Shown piece by piece: positions 1-13,500 of a stretch of DNA of 64,000 nucleotides. Position 1 is the stretch's first letter; each line of letters starts with the position of its first letter. Below the pieces are notes generated by a model, which did not search any database, was not told the DNA's origin, and worked only from the letters and a program-made list of their open reading frames with translations. This stretch comes from Camarhynchus parvulus (Eukaryota; Chordata; Aves; Passeriformes; Thraupidae): positions 14,411,501 through 14,475,500 of the forward strand of contig NC_044590.1 of NCBI RefSeq assembly GCF_901933205.1, written 5' to 3'. The position numbers were made by a program, and so were the translations under genes.

Positions 1-1362
1 TATATTACCAAGTAATTCACATGGGGATGGAGGGAGAAGCTGCTGCTCCTAGGAAAAAGCAGGAAGGAAAACTCTGGACCAAACATTGTGAAACCTCATG
101 CTAAACTTCTTCTGATCTGTATCAATTTCAGACAAAGAAACTGTGGTACAGAACCATCAAAGACGGGACTATCAGAAGGAAAGAGATCTGTCATCCATAC
201 AGAACACAACTGACCAAGACAGAACTGGGTAACACAAAATGGGGATGAAGATCAAAAGCATAAAGCAGCAGAGTGCTCCATAAAGAAAATAAACTTCTGC
301 TTTAGAAAGCTTCTCTGTGGGAAACAAGAAATCCCACTCCCCACCCCCCACCCAGCAGAAGACAAGTCAAGTGACAATGTAACATGCTCACAAGGAAGGT
401 GGTCAGGTTAGACTATGCTGAGTTCTGGGGATCTTGATAGTACTGCAGATGGAGACTGAAACCTTGAAGACAGGATAAATACCTCTACCAAGAGCAACCA
501 CTGCCACCAAGCAGATCAACAGGTAAATTTTACCTATGGACAGCACCTGCTGCAGAACCAGCAGCATCACTCGTTACTGACACATCTCACCTTGGAGTAA
601 GAAAGTTCCTGCTCAAAGCAGCAACACACTGCACAGACCTCTGCTCGGCAGCAGGTACAAAAAATCCAACTTTTTGGAATCAGAGCTTTTTTTTAGGCAG
701 CACAGCCCTGACTGATCTTCTTTTACCTGAAATAGCCCCTTAGCTGTCCAACTTTTCAGTACCTTACTTACAAATACAGGGCTCTTACTTGGGCAGAAGT
801 TGGATTCCCCTGCCAGTAAAGCTGCTGTTATAACCACTACACAACCAATGGTAAAACCTAACAATGTCAAGAAGAACTATCCCAAATCATTCAATGCAAC
901 ACAAAGGATTTGTAAGTTTTCCATGACTATGAAAATCTTAAAAGATATTTAGATGAAGAATTTGGAAGAGACGGGAAAGGATAAGAGCCTTGGGCATTGA
1001 AGAAGCTACTCAGAACGGGCTAACATAGCCAGCAAGTCCCTGAAGAACAGAGAAATGTAGACACATGGAAGTTTTGGAAAATGACAAAAAACTAAACCCA
1101 AAAAGACATAATGATGTTCCAGTAACAACATCTGATGCAACTATTTAGAGATGACCTAACTAGAACTTCTTCTGTGAAATTCTGGTCTTTGTTTTAAAAT
1201 CCACCCCCCACATCAGCAGCCTGTCTATTTTCATTTAGAAAATGTGATAATGGAACATTCATCTCTTTGTAGATCTGAAGAAGTAAAATTCTGGTTAACA
1301 TGTTTTGAACAGGTAGATCAGTTCAAAAAAATTGTTTTTTAAACTAGAATAACACTACTTAC
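1..1362 (-). other. PHF20 intron 17 (5' part only)
   Basis: Sequence between the donor of coding exon 17 and the left edge. Searched on the minus strand for the expected last coding exon; not present. No repeat family recognised. An ORF at 613-870 (minus) has no recognisable similarity. Confidence 0.8.
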
Positions 1363-1546
1363 CATCTAGCTCCTTCTCAATGAAATCCATTCTATGTATT
1401 ACTTCATCTTGCAGAGATTCCACGTGAGCTAAAAGATTAAGCTGCCACTGCAGCTGTGAGTTCACTACTCCTTCTTTGTCTTTTTCCAGCAATTTCATTT
1501 CAATAGCTTCCTCTGGAGAGACTTTCTTAGAGACAGACTCTCTCAC
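1363..1546 (-). CDS. PHF20: PHF20 coding exon 17 (C-terminal helical segment)
   Basis: Residues 953-1013 plus one base: [14 protein letters not shown], then [20 protein letters not shown] and IEKELD. Likely helical or short coiled coil (inference from the heptad-like Leu/Val/Ile spacing). Acceptor TTTCTGCTAG|GTGAGAG, donor TAGATG|GTAAGT. The next exon, expected to open with VLESWLDYTGEL-like sequence, is not found in 1-1362. Confidence 0.96.
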
Positions 1547-4500
1547 CTAGCAGAAATACACACATTAAATATTTGTTACAGTGAAAGAGAATTGGGGAGC
1601 CAAACTGCTTGAGTCCTCCCAGTCCCCTGTAACTGCTGAAATCATCATAGGCCAGTGAGTGATAGAGACACAGACCACAAAGAGACACTAACCTGGTTTG
1701 GGCAAGAAGATCTAAATATAAACATATTTTTGCGGGTATTTTGCTAAAAACTATTTGTACTTTACAAACATCTGGTTTTCTGAAGGTAACATACACATGT
1801 GTAGTATCTCCCTGCCACTGTTCATCTGCAAGATCCTGTACTGAATCTGTGCATCTCAGGGAATGCTGAAGCTGCTCCTAGAACCTGACAATACAATACA
1901 ATACACCTTACAATAATCAACTAAATCAACTGAAGAGCAAACAATTCAGGAGTGAAAAGGGATTTTTCCTTAAGGAATCTAATCTAGATTCTACTAAAAC
2001 TTTTGCTGAACCATCTCCAAACAAGCATTGCCACTCCTTACAAAACTTGACTACAACATCAGCAATGCTCATTCTACTCCCCTACTTTTCTCATCCTTCT
2101 GCTGAAATATGATCCTTTAGAAAAAGGCTCTTTAAGATTGAAGAACTAAAATATTTCCCTTTCTAGGAAACAAAACACAATCTCAACAGACTGACAGAGG
2201 AGTTAAAAGTAGCAGATTACAACTTGCATATGGATGAAATAAGAGCTATCCTAACCTTTAATCTAAAAAAAAAGGGAGCTCAGTATTTAATGGAATCATA
2301 AAACTGTACAGTAGTTTGGGTTGGAAGAAGTTCCAAAACCTTCCACTACCTCAAGTTGCTCCAAGCCCCATCCAACCTGGCCTTGGACACTTCCAGGAAT
2401 CCAGGGGCAGCCACAGCTTCTCTGGACAACTTGTGCCAGGGGCTCACCACCCTCACAGGGAAGAATTTCTTCCTAATATCCCATCTAAAATCTAGACTCC
2501 ATCTTAAGGCCATTCCCTCTTGTCCCTCCATCCCTTGCCCTAAGTCCAGTTCTCCAGGAGCCTTTTAGGCACTGGAAGGGGCTCTCAGGTCTCCCTGGAT
2601 CCTTCTCTAGGTGAACAACCACAGCTCCCCTAGCCTGGCTCCAGAGCAGAGGGGCTTCACTCATTTCCCAGAGGGTTTTCAACATTTCTCAGCCCACATT
2701 TCATAGGAATTGGTACTAATAGAAGCAAAATTTTTGCACTGGAGAGCAGAAAGGCCTCTACTAGGCTGACAGAGATGACAATGAGAACCAAGCATTGAAA
2801 AGCTAAACCTGAAGGGCTCCAGTAGGAAGAAGATACAGGACTATTCTATGGTGATCAGTCTTAAAAAAAATCACTTCAGGCTGATACCTTTTTTTTTTCA
2901 ACCGTGAAATGCTGCCTAAGGGACCTAAAATTAATTTAGCTATTAGAAAGAACATGGAAACAAGATGGACATAGTTAGAAGCTGGCATACCAGTGTATTT
3001 GGTAATATCATACATGCTTGGCCTGTTCTCTCTCTGCTAGTGTTTATGTTTCATTTAAAAGTACACAAAAGTAAGCAGCAATAAGCTACCAGTGGACCAT
3101 AATACATGGTCCACACTCTTCAAACAACTTGAGGTCCAGAAGTTAACCCAGAGTTTTAAACTGTATTATAAAATGAAGGAGTTGATCACATTTATCATTT
3201 TAGTTGTTACTGGCAACTTAAATTTAACAGTCCAAGAAAAAAAATAAACACAAACAGACCAAAAAGTATTAAAAAAGGCTGAGGTTTGTAGGTTGCCAGG
3301 AAAACACATGCACTTTGCTAGAGAAGGCTGTTTTAATAAAAATACCTTAGAGCAATTGTGTTTAGATTCATTTTCCATCTTGCATATTTCTTGGTCCAGA
3401 TTCCAGCCAAACCTCTCTGAGAAGGTATCATCCCCATTTTCCCTTATTCTGTTTACTCCATCATCCATGGCTGAACCTCTTGTTTCCACAACCAGTCTCT
3501 GCTCTATGGCAGGGTAGTAGGCCCGAGGCTTCTGGTAACAGTGTTCACTCGTAATGTAAGATTCCTCCACAGAAGGAATTGTTGAGGGTTTCTCAACTGT
3601 CCCATTCCAAGTTCTATAACTTGCTGTCTCCTCTTTGCAACAGTTTTCCTCAAAGTGAATGATGTGTTTTGTATGGATTTTTTCATCCACCGTGATGTGC
3701 TTCCATGGATGACACCAAAGCTTTAAGTCAGGGTGTTCTTTATTTCTGTTCAAACATAAAAAAGTAAACCATCCAATTTAAATGCCAAAGTGACTAAGCA
3801 AACTATCCTCTTGCATAAAGATATTAAGTAAGAATACTTAAGGGGAAAAAAAAAACGCCAAGGTTTGGATTAAGAAAAAACTTGAAGAATAAGCTGCAAA
3901 TAGACACATACAACTTCTCACCAAAGCTGGCCCTTCATGGAACATTTTGCTTCAATATTTGTAATTTATTGACAGCAGAAATTAATTTTACCAGGGATAT
4001 TTTAATAAAGGTATGGTACACCAACATTGCAACTGTAGTGGTATCCCAGAGTGGCCAGAGTTCCCTTCATCTGTTCTTAGAAAAATTCTTATTTTAATTG
4101 TCCTCAAATTGACTAATACATTATTTATTTCAGCAGAAGGGACAACTATAGGTATCAGATTATTACAGATATAACAAACAAAAGATTCTGAGTGAGCATT
4201 ATAACCCATGTTCTTCCTTGTGTAAAGCATCAAAACAGCAGTAAAAGGAGAGCAAAGCACAATACTCTGCTATATTCAAAGGGCTGGCAGCTCATCTGCC
4301 ACAGGCTGCAGGAACACAGCAGAGCAAATCCTGGCTCTAAAGACCCTGCTGCATTGGGCTGCACAGAAAGGGGGGGCTGCCCTCAAGCCTCCCTCTCTGC
4401 TTCCTTGCAAAGGTGGACAGACTTATTCTATTCAGCTGATCCAGCTTTTCTAGCTGTTCACCAAACCACTGAACAAAACATGACCAGCTGACTTTGGTAG

Positions 4501-7500
4501 TAACTGCTTTGTAATCCATCCTGCAGCAGCTCAGGTTTCTTCAGTGTCTCTCAGAGGAAACCAAAGTGAGTACAGCTGCCAAGGATGTGCTCAGACTATT
4601 TCATAGAAGCATCTTTGTCTTCAGTGGTGGCACAGCAAGGATAGAGCTCCCTGGTGAACCATCCTGAAGGCATGCCTGGAAAAGTGAAAGCCAGGTGTTC
4701 ATTTACCAAAGCTTTCTGCTCGAGTTCCACTCATCTGCTACACCTAAAGGAACTGTATTTTGCTCACAACAGAGCAAGGGATAATTTTACAAAATATAGA
4801 AAATTTTTCTGAAAAATGATGCACCAGTTACCAAAGGATGAAAATTCAAATGCTAATATTTGAATAACTTAACTCCTGCCTGCTGAAGGTTCACCCTCCC
4901 ATGGCACTGCTGGGGTCACCTTGTGTCCTTTGCCACCTCCCTGAAACACTGAGAGACCTCCCTGAAACACTGAGCAATTCCTAATAATTTCAGGCACCCA
5001 TGAAATCATCTCTCTATCTGCTGATCTGCATCAACAATATAATAATTATTCAAATCCAGCAATTTTTAAAATCCCTTCTAATTTATATCATGATAAAGAA
5101 AACAGCAGCTGAAGCTTTTAACCAGATGATCCAAACAGGACTGCACCTCACCTTTAATTAAGCCAGGCCATCATACTGACTTCAGCATGGGAGAGAAAAG
5201 GAACAAAATCTGCAGCAACCACCACGTATACACCCGGTGCTCCTTACCCCAGTACTACGTAAATCTCGCCTGAAACTCGTATGTTGCTCTTTAAAGAAGG
5301 CCGTAGGAGTAGCCTTAAAGTATTTTTTCAGTCTCCAAAAAGGAAAGAAATTACTTACAGATCTAAATAAAAGGATCCCATAATGGAAAAGCAAACCCCT
5401 ATGTTAAAATAGCTCCTCTCTTGCTTTAAGCATTATTCCATGTCAATGGACCTCCTGCATTACCACAGATTTAGGGGAAGGGTCTAAAGAATGCCAAAAT
5501 CACTTCATTTTCCAAACAGTTGCTGCCATGCAAATTATCAACTAATAAATTACAATGATGGAATTCAATAAATTTAAAACTGCTAGATTTGAGTTCATTT
5601 TTTTTCAGTCATCAGAACCCAAGGCTGACTTTAAATAGGAAAATACACAGAAAAGTTGATTTGATAGAAAAAAATCTTTTATGTAAATAGTTGTTATTTT
5701 CTGTAGATACAGCTGAAATAACCTTTCAGAAATGAAGTACTGCAGGTTGCTGAGAGTGCGACTACTCTCCCACTGCACCAAAACAAGATACTGTACCAAA
5801 CAAAAAGATCTGATTCCTCCTGAGAAGCTATGACCAGATTTCCTGAAATGGAGAAACCAAATGCTGCAAAAATGGCGCCATGGGTTATAAGTCTATCCTG
5901 TTCTTACTTAAAATCCATTTGGGTGATTTAGGAAAAACTGTCATTAGTTTTATTAGTTTAACCCTTTCTATACACACTGTCCATTTACACTCATCCCACT
6001 TAAACAGTTTTCAAATAGCCAAGTCCTTTCCCAAGATCACATCAGCAATTCAAACTATGTTTTAAATCCACACAGCACAAATGCAAGCCTGAATTTCTGG
6101 TTATTTTTACACTTGCAGTCTGATTCCCGAGGAGAACATGCCGGCTGGTACTTAAATGCTGCTTACTGTAATATGCTCATCTTCAGCTGCAGCCCGTGCA
6201 GGACTTCGATCACTCGCTGTACATCACCAAGCAGCTGGTGAGTGGCCACTATCTTCTTGGCATTCTGGTGGGAGTAATTTTCTTCCAAAAACGCTAAGCC
6301 ATGCATGTGACCATTACTTAACCACTCCTTTTCATACCAGTACTTTAAGCTGGACCTCTGACCTGAAGTGACAGTAATGAGTGAGTTAAAATGAAATGTT
6401 GACATTGCTGGTAGTAATTCTCATTATCTCTAGGTACTGCAACAGCTTATTTGTTCTCATCAATAGAACCTGTAACAGCAGACCAATGAAAAAATTAAGA
6501 ACTACTAAAGTAGGAAGCCGAAAACCTCTGCCCAACTGTAAACACATTCTGACACCAACTTCCCAGAGGACATCCACAACAGACAGTTACAGATGAGGCT
6601 GAGAAAGGCGTATTCTTAGCAGAGTATCACACTGTCTAGTCTAAGCATGGTTATGACAGAAGTTACAGTCTGACTGCAGCTCCCTGCAGACAGTAAAATG
6701 CAGAAAAAGGCAATCAGCTTCCCAGTGATCTTGTTTTTAACATCAACATGTACTAGTACAGTTGTGCAAAACTAGATTTTGAAGGAATCAAGGCTAAAGT
6801 TCCGGTAAAAAACAAGCCTAAGTCAAGCTATTAATAATGATAATTCTATCTTAAGAGATATCAATGTTATCTCTTGATATTGAATATCAGCAACAGCTGA
6901 AATGAAACAGTGCTGAATGTAAAAGATGTATCAGTAGAAGTAACTTAAACTGCTAAACAAAAAGTATTACAAGGAAAGGTGCTTACTAAATTGCAAGCAC
7001 ACACAAAAACCCTTCACATTAAATACCTAACATAAGCTCCCCCACACCCTGTAAAATGTACATTTACTATAGATATTCTCAGTGGACAGCTCAGCACCCA
7101 GAGAAACAACTGCATCAGTCACTGCCTACGTACAGCCCAGGCAGCAAGCCCACAAAACCAGAGATAAAACTGCAACACAGACTGGGAACCATAATTGCGA
7201 AAAGGTCTCCAATATAAGCAGGTTAACGTTGACTAGAGGAGAAGCTAAAAAAAAAGAAAAAAGGAGTTACTAGGCAGCAGAGTGAGACTGAGGCTAGCAC
7301 TACAAAGAATGGGTATTAGGTGGCATCAGAAATCATGACAGAGTATAAAAAAGAATTTTGAAAGGTGTGTCAGCTCAACCTTCCAGGCAGATACACTGTA
7401 TCAAGCAGGAAGGTAAGCAGAATTTTTGGTATGGTCAGAACCACACTGGAGACACTTCTGGCCACCTGCATTGGCCCTCCCTCATTAATTTCTGCATTAG

Positions 7501-10500
7501 AGAAGCTGACATCTGAGACACAAAGTACAGTTCAGTCCACAAGAGTAAAACAGTGACTTTGAGAACTTCATGGTCACCTGAACAACAGAGGTGATGTGCA
7601 CCTTGAGATAAAAAGTGCTCCCTTTTGAAGTATATAATCTGAAGAGGAGACACCAGACTATGCCCACAAGCAATTGTGCTACATAATCATCTTGATCATG
7701 TTTAAGCAAGGGTAAATGTTAACAAATCTCTTAAAAATCCTACCCAATTCAAAAAGATCTGAGTAAAACAGCAGTTAGTACACAGTTAGTTTTTAGACAA
7801 AATTACACTAAATTTGCTTTTTACTTCTAATAGAATGAGTGGTGCTGTTACAAGTCCCAGCAGTACAGACTGGGGAAAGCTCCTAAGTAAGAGTCTGCTG
7901 AATAGCCATGCTCAGTTTTAAAAGCCACTTCTTTGTAGATTCATACAGCCTATCAGCTCACTTCAAGCCAAAAACTGTCACTGAAAAGCCATCTTTGCAG
8001 TCAAAAAGTTGGACATGTTTTCCTTTCTCACAACAGCAGTAAAATTAAGACAGAGATAAAAGGTAAAAATTAAGTCCCCTCCAATGTAAACTTCAGAATC
8101 TTGAAATTAATAGTTAATGACGAATTCAACAAATGAAGCTGTAATCACCTTCTGCACAGAAACAGTCATTCAAGTGTGATGGCACAACTTCAGTTTGCAA
8201 GTGTGTTTTAGTCCCATTTAAAACTACCTTCAACTGGCATAAAGCAAAATATCTTTAATAGAAGGTTAAAATTCTAGAAGCAAGATATTCTAAAGAAACC
8301 TTAAATATATTGCTGTCTCTGTAGTAAAAGTTTAAAATTTAGGTGTAGCATGTCTTCATTGTGAGAGTACAAGCAACAGCAGTAAACATACTACACAAAT
8401 CTATGAGTTAAAGTACAAAAGAGTTGGTAGCTTTCAACAGCCAAAAAAACCTTGGATCACAATCCAAATGTGTATATAAACCAAAAAAGTCTTTTAATCA
8501 AGTGAAAAGAGATCCATTTTCTTGCTATTTATAACCATGGCCTCAAGTCCAAACCTCATCCTTTTCACTTTGGCAAATCTTTGTAATAAATACAGTAGAA
8601 AGTCAGAAAATATTTGCTTAATGTAATTTTACCTGCTGTGTAAGATGGACTAAGATGTGAGAAATTGATTTGTAAAGGATCCTCAAACCTGACTGAAAGC
8701 TCATACAGTCTTGTATATCTGTATGCAAACTCTGAGATAAGGTGTGCTGCCTTAGGAAGGCCATGGAATAGAGATGACATTGTTGAGAGAGAGATTGAAC
8801 TAGAAAGAAGTTTCAAATGATGGCTTGTAAAAAGACCTGATATTTTTGAGAATTAGAACTGTGAAAGATGCATTGTAGGAAGATCACATGGGTTAAAATA
8901 ATAGGTGATTCATGTTAGAAGTATGAGCACCATCAGCTAAAAGGCTGAAAAACATTTATAAGGTATTGTAACCAGGAAACAGGTTGGCTTCTGATGGAAT
9001 GGCATTGAGTTTTACAGCTCTTATGTCTCACCCTTCTACGAGACTGATAATGGAATAAAATCTTTAAATTGCCTCTCAGTTGCCCCGTCCCTGTAGAGCT
9101 GGAATTTTCCAACACTAAGACATTTCAAAATATCTGCCAAGGAGGAGAGAACATATTGCTTAATCAACTCTGACTGTGTTACCTCAGGTAAACACCAATA
9201 TATAGGTTATTGCAGGTGTGTTGGTTTTGCACAGCCTGGTTTTGGTAGTGGGGGGAGGGGGGCGGGCTCGGTGGCCACAGAGGTGGCTTCTGTGAGAAGC
9301 TGCTGGATGCTTCCACTATGTCTGGCAGAGCCAATCCCTGGTGGCTCTGAAGATGGACATGCTGCTGGCCAAAGCTGGCCTAATTTGAGAGGTTGGTAAC
9401 GCCTCTGTGATAACAGATTTAAGAAGAAAATCAAAACAAAGGTGCAGTTTTTTCTTTGAGTCCCAGAAGAGGAAGAGGTGAGAACATGTGAGGGACACAA
9501 CATGGTGACACCAGGGTCAGGGGAGGAGGAGGGGGAGGAGGTGCTCCAGCTGCCAGAGCCAAGGTTCCTCTGCAGGCCGTGGTGAGGACCACGGTGAAGC
9601 AGCTGTGCCCCTGCAGCCCACAGGGATTCCCAGGGGATGCAGAGATGCAGCCACAGCCCATGGGGGAGATGCTCACACTCAAGCGGGTGGATGCCTGGAG
9701 GAGGCTGTGATCCAGTGGGAGACGCGGTGGAGAGAGAGGGCCCCTGCTTCCAGGCTGGAGCAGCCTGTCCTTGCAGGACTGCACCCCGTGGATGAGTGAT
9801 CCACGCTGCAGCAGTTTTGGGAGGACTGTGTGCCCATGGGAGGGGCTCACGTTGCAGCAGTTTTGGGCAGACTGCTGCCCATGAGACTGGTAATCCATGC
9901 TGGAGAAATTCACAGAGAACTGTGGGAAGGACACTGCGGTCTCACACAGGAGCAACTTCTCTCCCAGAGCAGTAGAAGAAAACCTTGAGTGATGAACTGA
10001 CCAAACCCCCACACGTGGTTTCCCTGCACTGTTGGTGGGAAGGAGGGAAGGGTTGGGGGAAGAAAAGGTGTTTTTAAAGGCTCATTTTATTTCTCATTAT
10101 CCTCCTCTGATTCTGTTGGCAATAAACTCACCTTTTATCTCTAAGTGAAGCCTGTTTTGCCCTTGAAGTGTTTTCTCCTGGTCTCAACTCCTGAACTCTT
10201 TGTTAAATTTTTCTCTCTTCTGCCCAGCTGAAGCAGGAAAGGGTGAGCAAGTGGCTTCTGTGGGTGGCTGCCATTGGGCCAGCATCACACCAGAACAGCA
10301 GGTAATGCAGTCAATGACAAGAGCCAACTGCTGAGGAGAGCCAGAAGCCCTCTGCTGACTTAGTTTAAAGAATGCATCAAGCCAAATTTGTTGGGGGAGA
10401 GCTGCAGCCACATCCCCTAAGATATACCCATTGGGAGTCTTTAGTTGAGCTTCCTGTTTTCTACACTCATTTGCCATAGTCAGACAGTACAATCCTTATT

Positions 10501-13500
10501 ATAGCAAGTATGTGCCAGATGGTCATCACAGTGAAAACAGTCTTTTCCATTCCTGTCCTTTTGTAATTTCATAATATTGACTCACGGACATTCACATAAA
10601 TTAAATTTTCTGAAACTGAAACTTACCTACAGTGACAGACACAGGTGGGGGGAAAAATAGCATAGTTTTTCAGAGAGATAGATATAGATACAGATTACAT
10701 ATAGATGAACTAGTAGATTTTCTACATATATAAAAAGGGTCTGTAACCTTAAATTTCTGTACCTGGAGGATCTTGGCAAATATAGCAGGTATATTTCTCA
10801 GGTATATTATCTTCCAGTAAGCCCATACAGACTCCATGCTGCCAGCACAGACACTCTTCACACTGTTCAAAGTCAAGAAGTACACATTAATAGAAATGAA
10901 GGCTAGAGGAGCTCAATACCATTATGTCAATTAAGAAACACAGGATCTACACATTTTAAGACAAAAAGGTCTATTAATATACACACCCCACCTTCCACTT
11001 ACAAACAAATGCATTACAGAAACAGACTATAATAAAATGTGAGCCCTCCACATTTTTCATGTGTGTTTCTGGAGAACGACAATTAAAAAGTAAAAGCAGA
11101 GAATTCTGAAAGGTACAAAAATACTCCCTTTGGAAATGAAAATCATTCATGAGATACATGTGCACATAACCAGATAGCCAACAGAGCAATCAAGCCTTCT
11201 TCACCAAAACAGATCCATTTTTCTGAATTCAAAAGCTTTCCCCTTGAGAGGAATGACGGATTTGTCTTTACAAGCAAACTGTGGGTCTGCTGGTAGATAA
11301 AACTAGCACTCAGACATAAAAGAAACAACGGGAAGGATTCCACTGATAGATGAATGGAAGAAGATATTTGCCTTTACAAACAAACTGTAGGTTTACTGAT
11401 AAATGAAATTGGATATTGAAAGATGAAAGATACAATGGGGAAACCCCTAAATTCCATAAGAATTAAAAATTAAAAAGGAGGGGTTATACATTAAAGGGAA
11501 ATCTTTGGTATCAGGTGTTCCGGGAAGTCTGTACTTCTCAAGTACCTCAGCCACAGGGGAAAGAGAGAGGGGAAATGCGGCCAGAAAATTGGGATAAAAA
11601 GGCCAGTGTCAAAAAATTGTCCTCCAAAAATTTGAGGGACCCCAGGGGAATGCCCCATGGCCTCTCCCTTTATTCAAATAAAGTAAAAGGACTCCTCTGT
11701 CTCCTTTTTGGACATAAACCTCTGATGTTTGTGGATTAATTTTCCTGACACCCTCAAACAGTCATCCACATTCAGTTATCAAATCCCAGAGATATTTATG
11801 TCACACAGGAGTAGGCAATATTATCTTTAATAATTCTTGTATCTCCAACATTTTATCCACTTCAAAGGTAGCTCTACTAACACAAACCTGCAGTGCAGAT
11901 CAGTTGCACCAGCTTTAGGAGCATCCAACATCTTTCCAAGGCAGGACAATCATACTGGCAACGACTGAATATAATTTGGATCTCTGTAGCACAGTTACAC
12001 TATTTAAAATGCAGTCACTGTTCTTAAAGCCATGCTGTTCTAGAGCAGGGAAAAAACTATTCGCGTTTTGTTTGTCATTTTCTCCCCATCAGTATTTTAA
12101 TGAGACAAAATTGTGATTGTAGACTATAGACCACTGAAACATGGAACAAAACCCCACATAAGAATATTAAATCTATTTGGATTGGAAACTGTGGTGTCAG
12201 TTAAAAGTTACTGTTTTCTCAAGCAGTGAGACAAGAGATCATATACCCTTTATTTCTCAGAGCATAAACCAAAACCAGAAATGCTGTCAATGTAGAGGAC
12301 TGCAGTATGAGCTAAACCAAACCCTAGCAGCAAGGAATGCAAGGAATCTCACATGTTGCTCTTCATTGACCTACAAAGATGCCAACTTGCTAAACATTTC
12401 GTCTGTGTTCAACATCACTTTAATTAATGCTCTTATCTCCTGCCCTTCCTCAAGCTAGGAGGAACAGAAAAGGACAACCAGACTTTGAATACTTTACTGC
12501 AATAATGAGTGGTCTAGGTGTGGTGGAGATGGGAGCTCTGGGATTGGAGAATGTAAAAGGTTAGAGAGAAACAGGTTTCTCAAGGATGGAATCAACAATG
12601 TTTTGCCTTCCAAAATGGGTAACTAGTCCTAATGCAGTTGGGAGATGTTTTCAAAAAAGGCAGACATAATCCTCCTTTCACAAATTAGAGCCAGAAAAAG
12701 TTGTTCTAAAACAAAGAAAAAAGATTAAGAGAAACAGACTGTGCTAAAAATAAGAAGGGAGCTCCTGGATCTAGTTACACCTGCATCCTATGGATCATTC
12801 CCATATTGTACAGAGGTGCACTCAGTGTTTTTCCAGGCAATTTTGCCCAAAACTCTAGTGAAGCATCTGTCCTAGGTTGCAAGTGCGGTTGTAACCAAAC
12901 TATGCACTCTACTCCCATCTACATTATTCTCGATGAACTGTTAATGATGGGTCGTTTGCAAGAGCTCCCCAGTGCACACCAGCCGGCAGGCTGCAAGTGT
13001 TAGATAAAGAGGCCAACCCCCCCCAATCCAGGTACATCAGGGTAGTTGTTCTTGTCTTCACAAACTGCCTTAACTGTGATAACTACATCTAGCCTAAGGG
13101 GGTCATCTCTGCCATCAGGCCTTAATGCCCCAATGGGCAGCTGTAAGGACCTAGGCCATCAAGGACTCCCCAAGACTCATAAGATTACATAATTCCATTG
13201 TGAAATTCTCCACCCTGGGGGAGGTACTGAGCATCCTGCCCCTATCTGACCATAAATAATCTGGGTGCTTCAGGAATTTAGGACACCATGACTACTGGAC
13301 AGATCCAGAGGAGGACCTGAACTTCCACAGGAGGACTAGACCTCCCAGAGGCTCTCCAACCATCATTTCGCAGGACTACTGTCACTATTTGGTAGGACTC
13401 AGACCACCACCCTGACCAAAAGAACACCAGGCTGCAGTCTGACTTTAAGCCAGTTTTTGTGTATTGTAGCATTTACTGTAATCTTCCTAATGACATTGTA

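Noticed and set aside
2346..2685. Several ORFs of 60-70 codons on both strands
   Set aside because: All fall in the CR1 3' end fragment, which is non-coding at this end.
9431..10012. 193-codon minus-strand ORF
   Set aside because: Lies wholly inside the solo LTR at 9217-10297 and is antisense to it; low-complexity Pro/Leu composition and no similarity to a retroviral or host protein.
10670..10885. 71-codon minus ORF over exon 14
   Set aside because: Shadow frame; the PHD cysteine frame is the one that joins exons 13 and 15.
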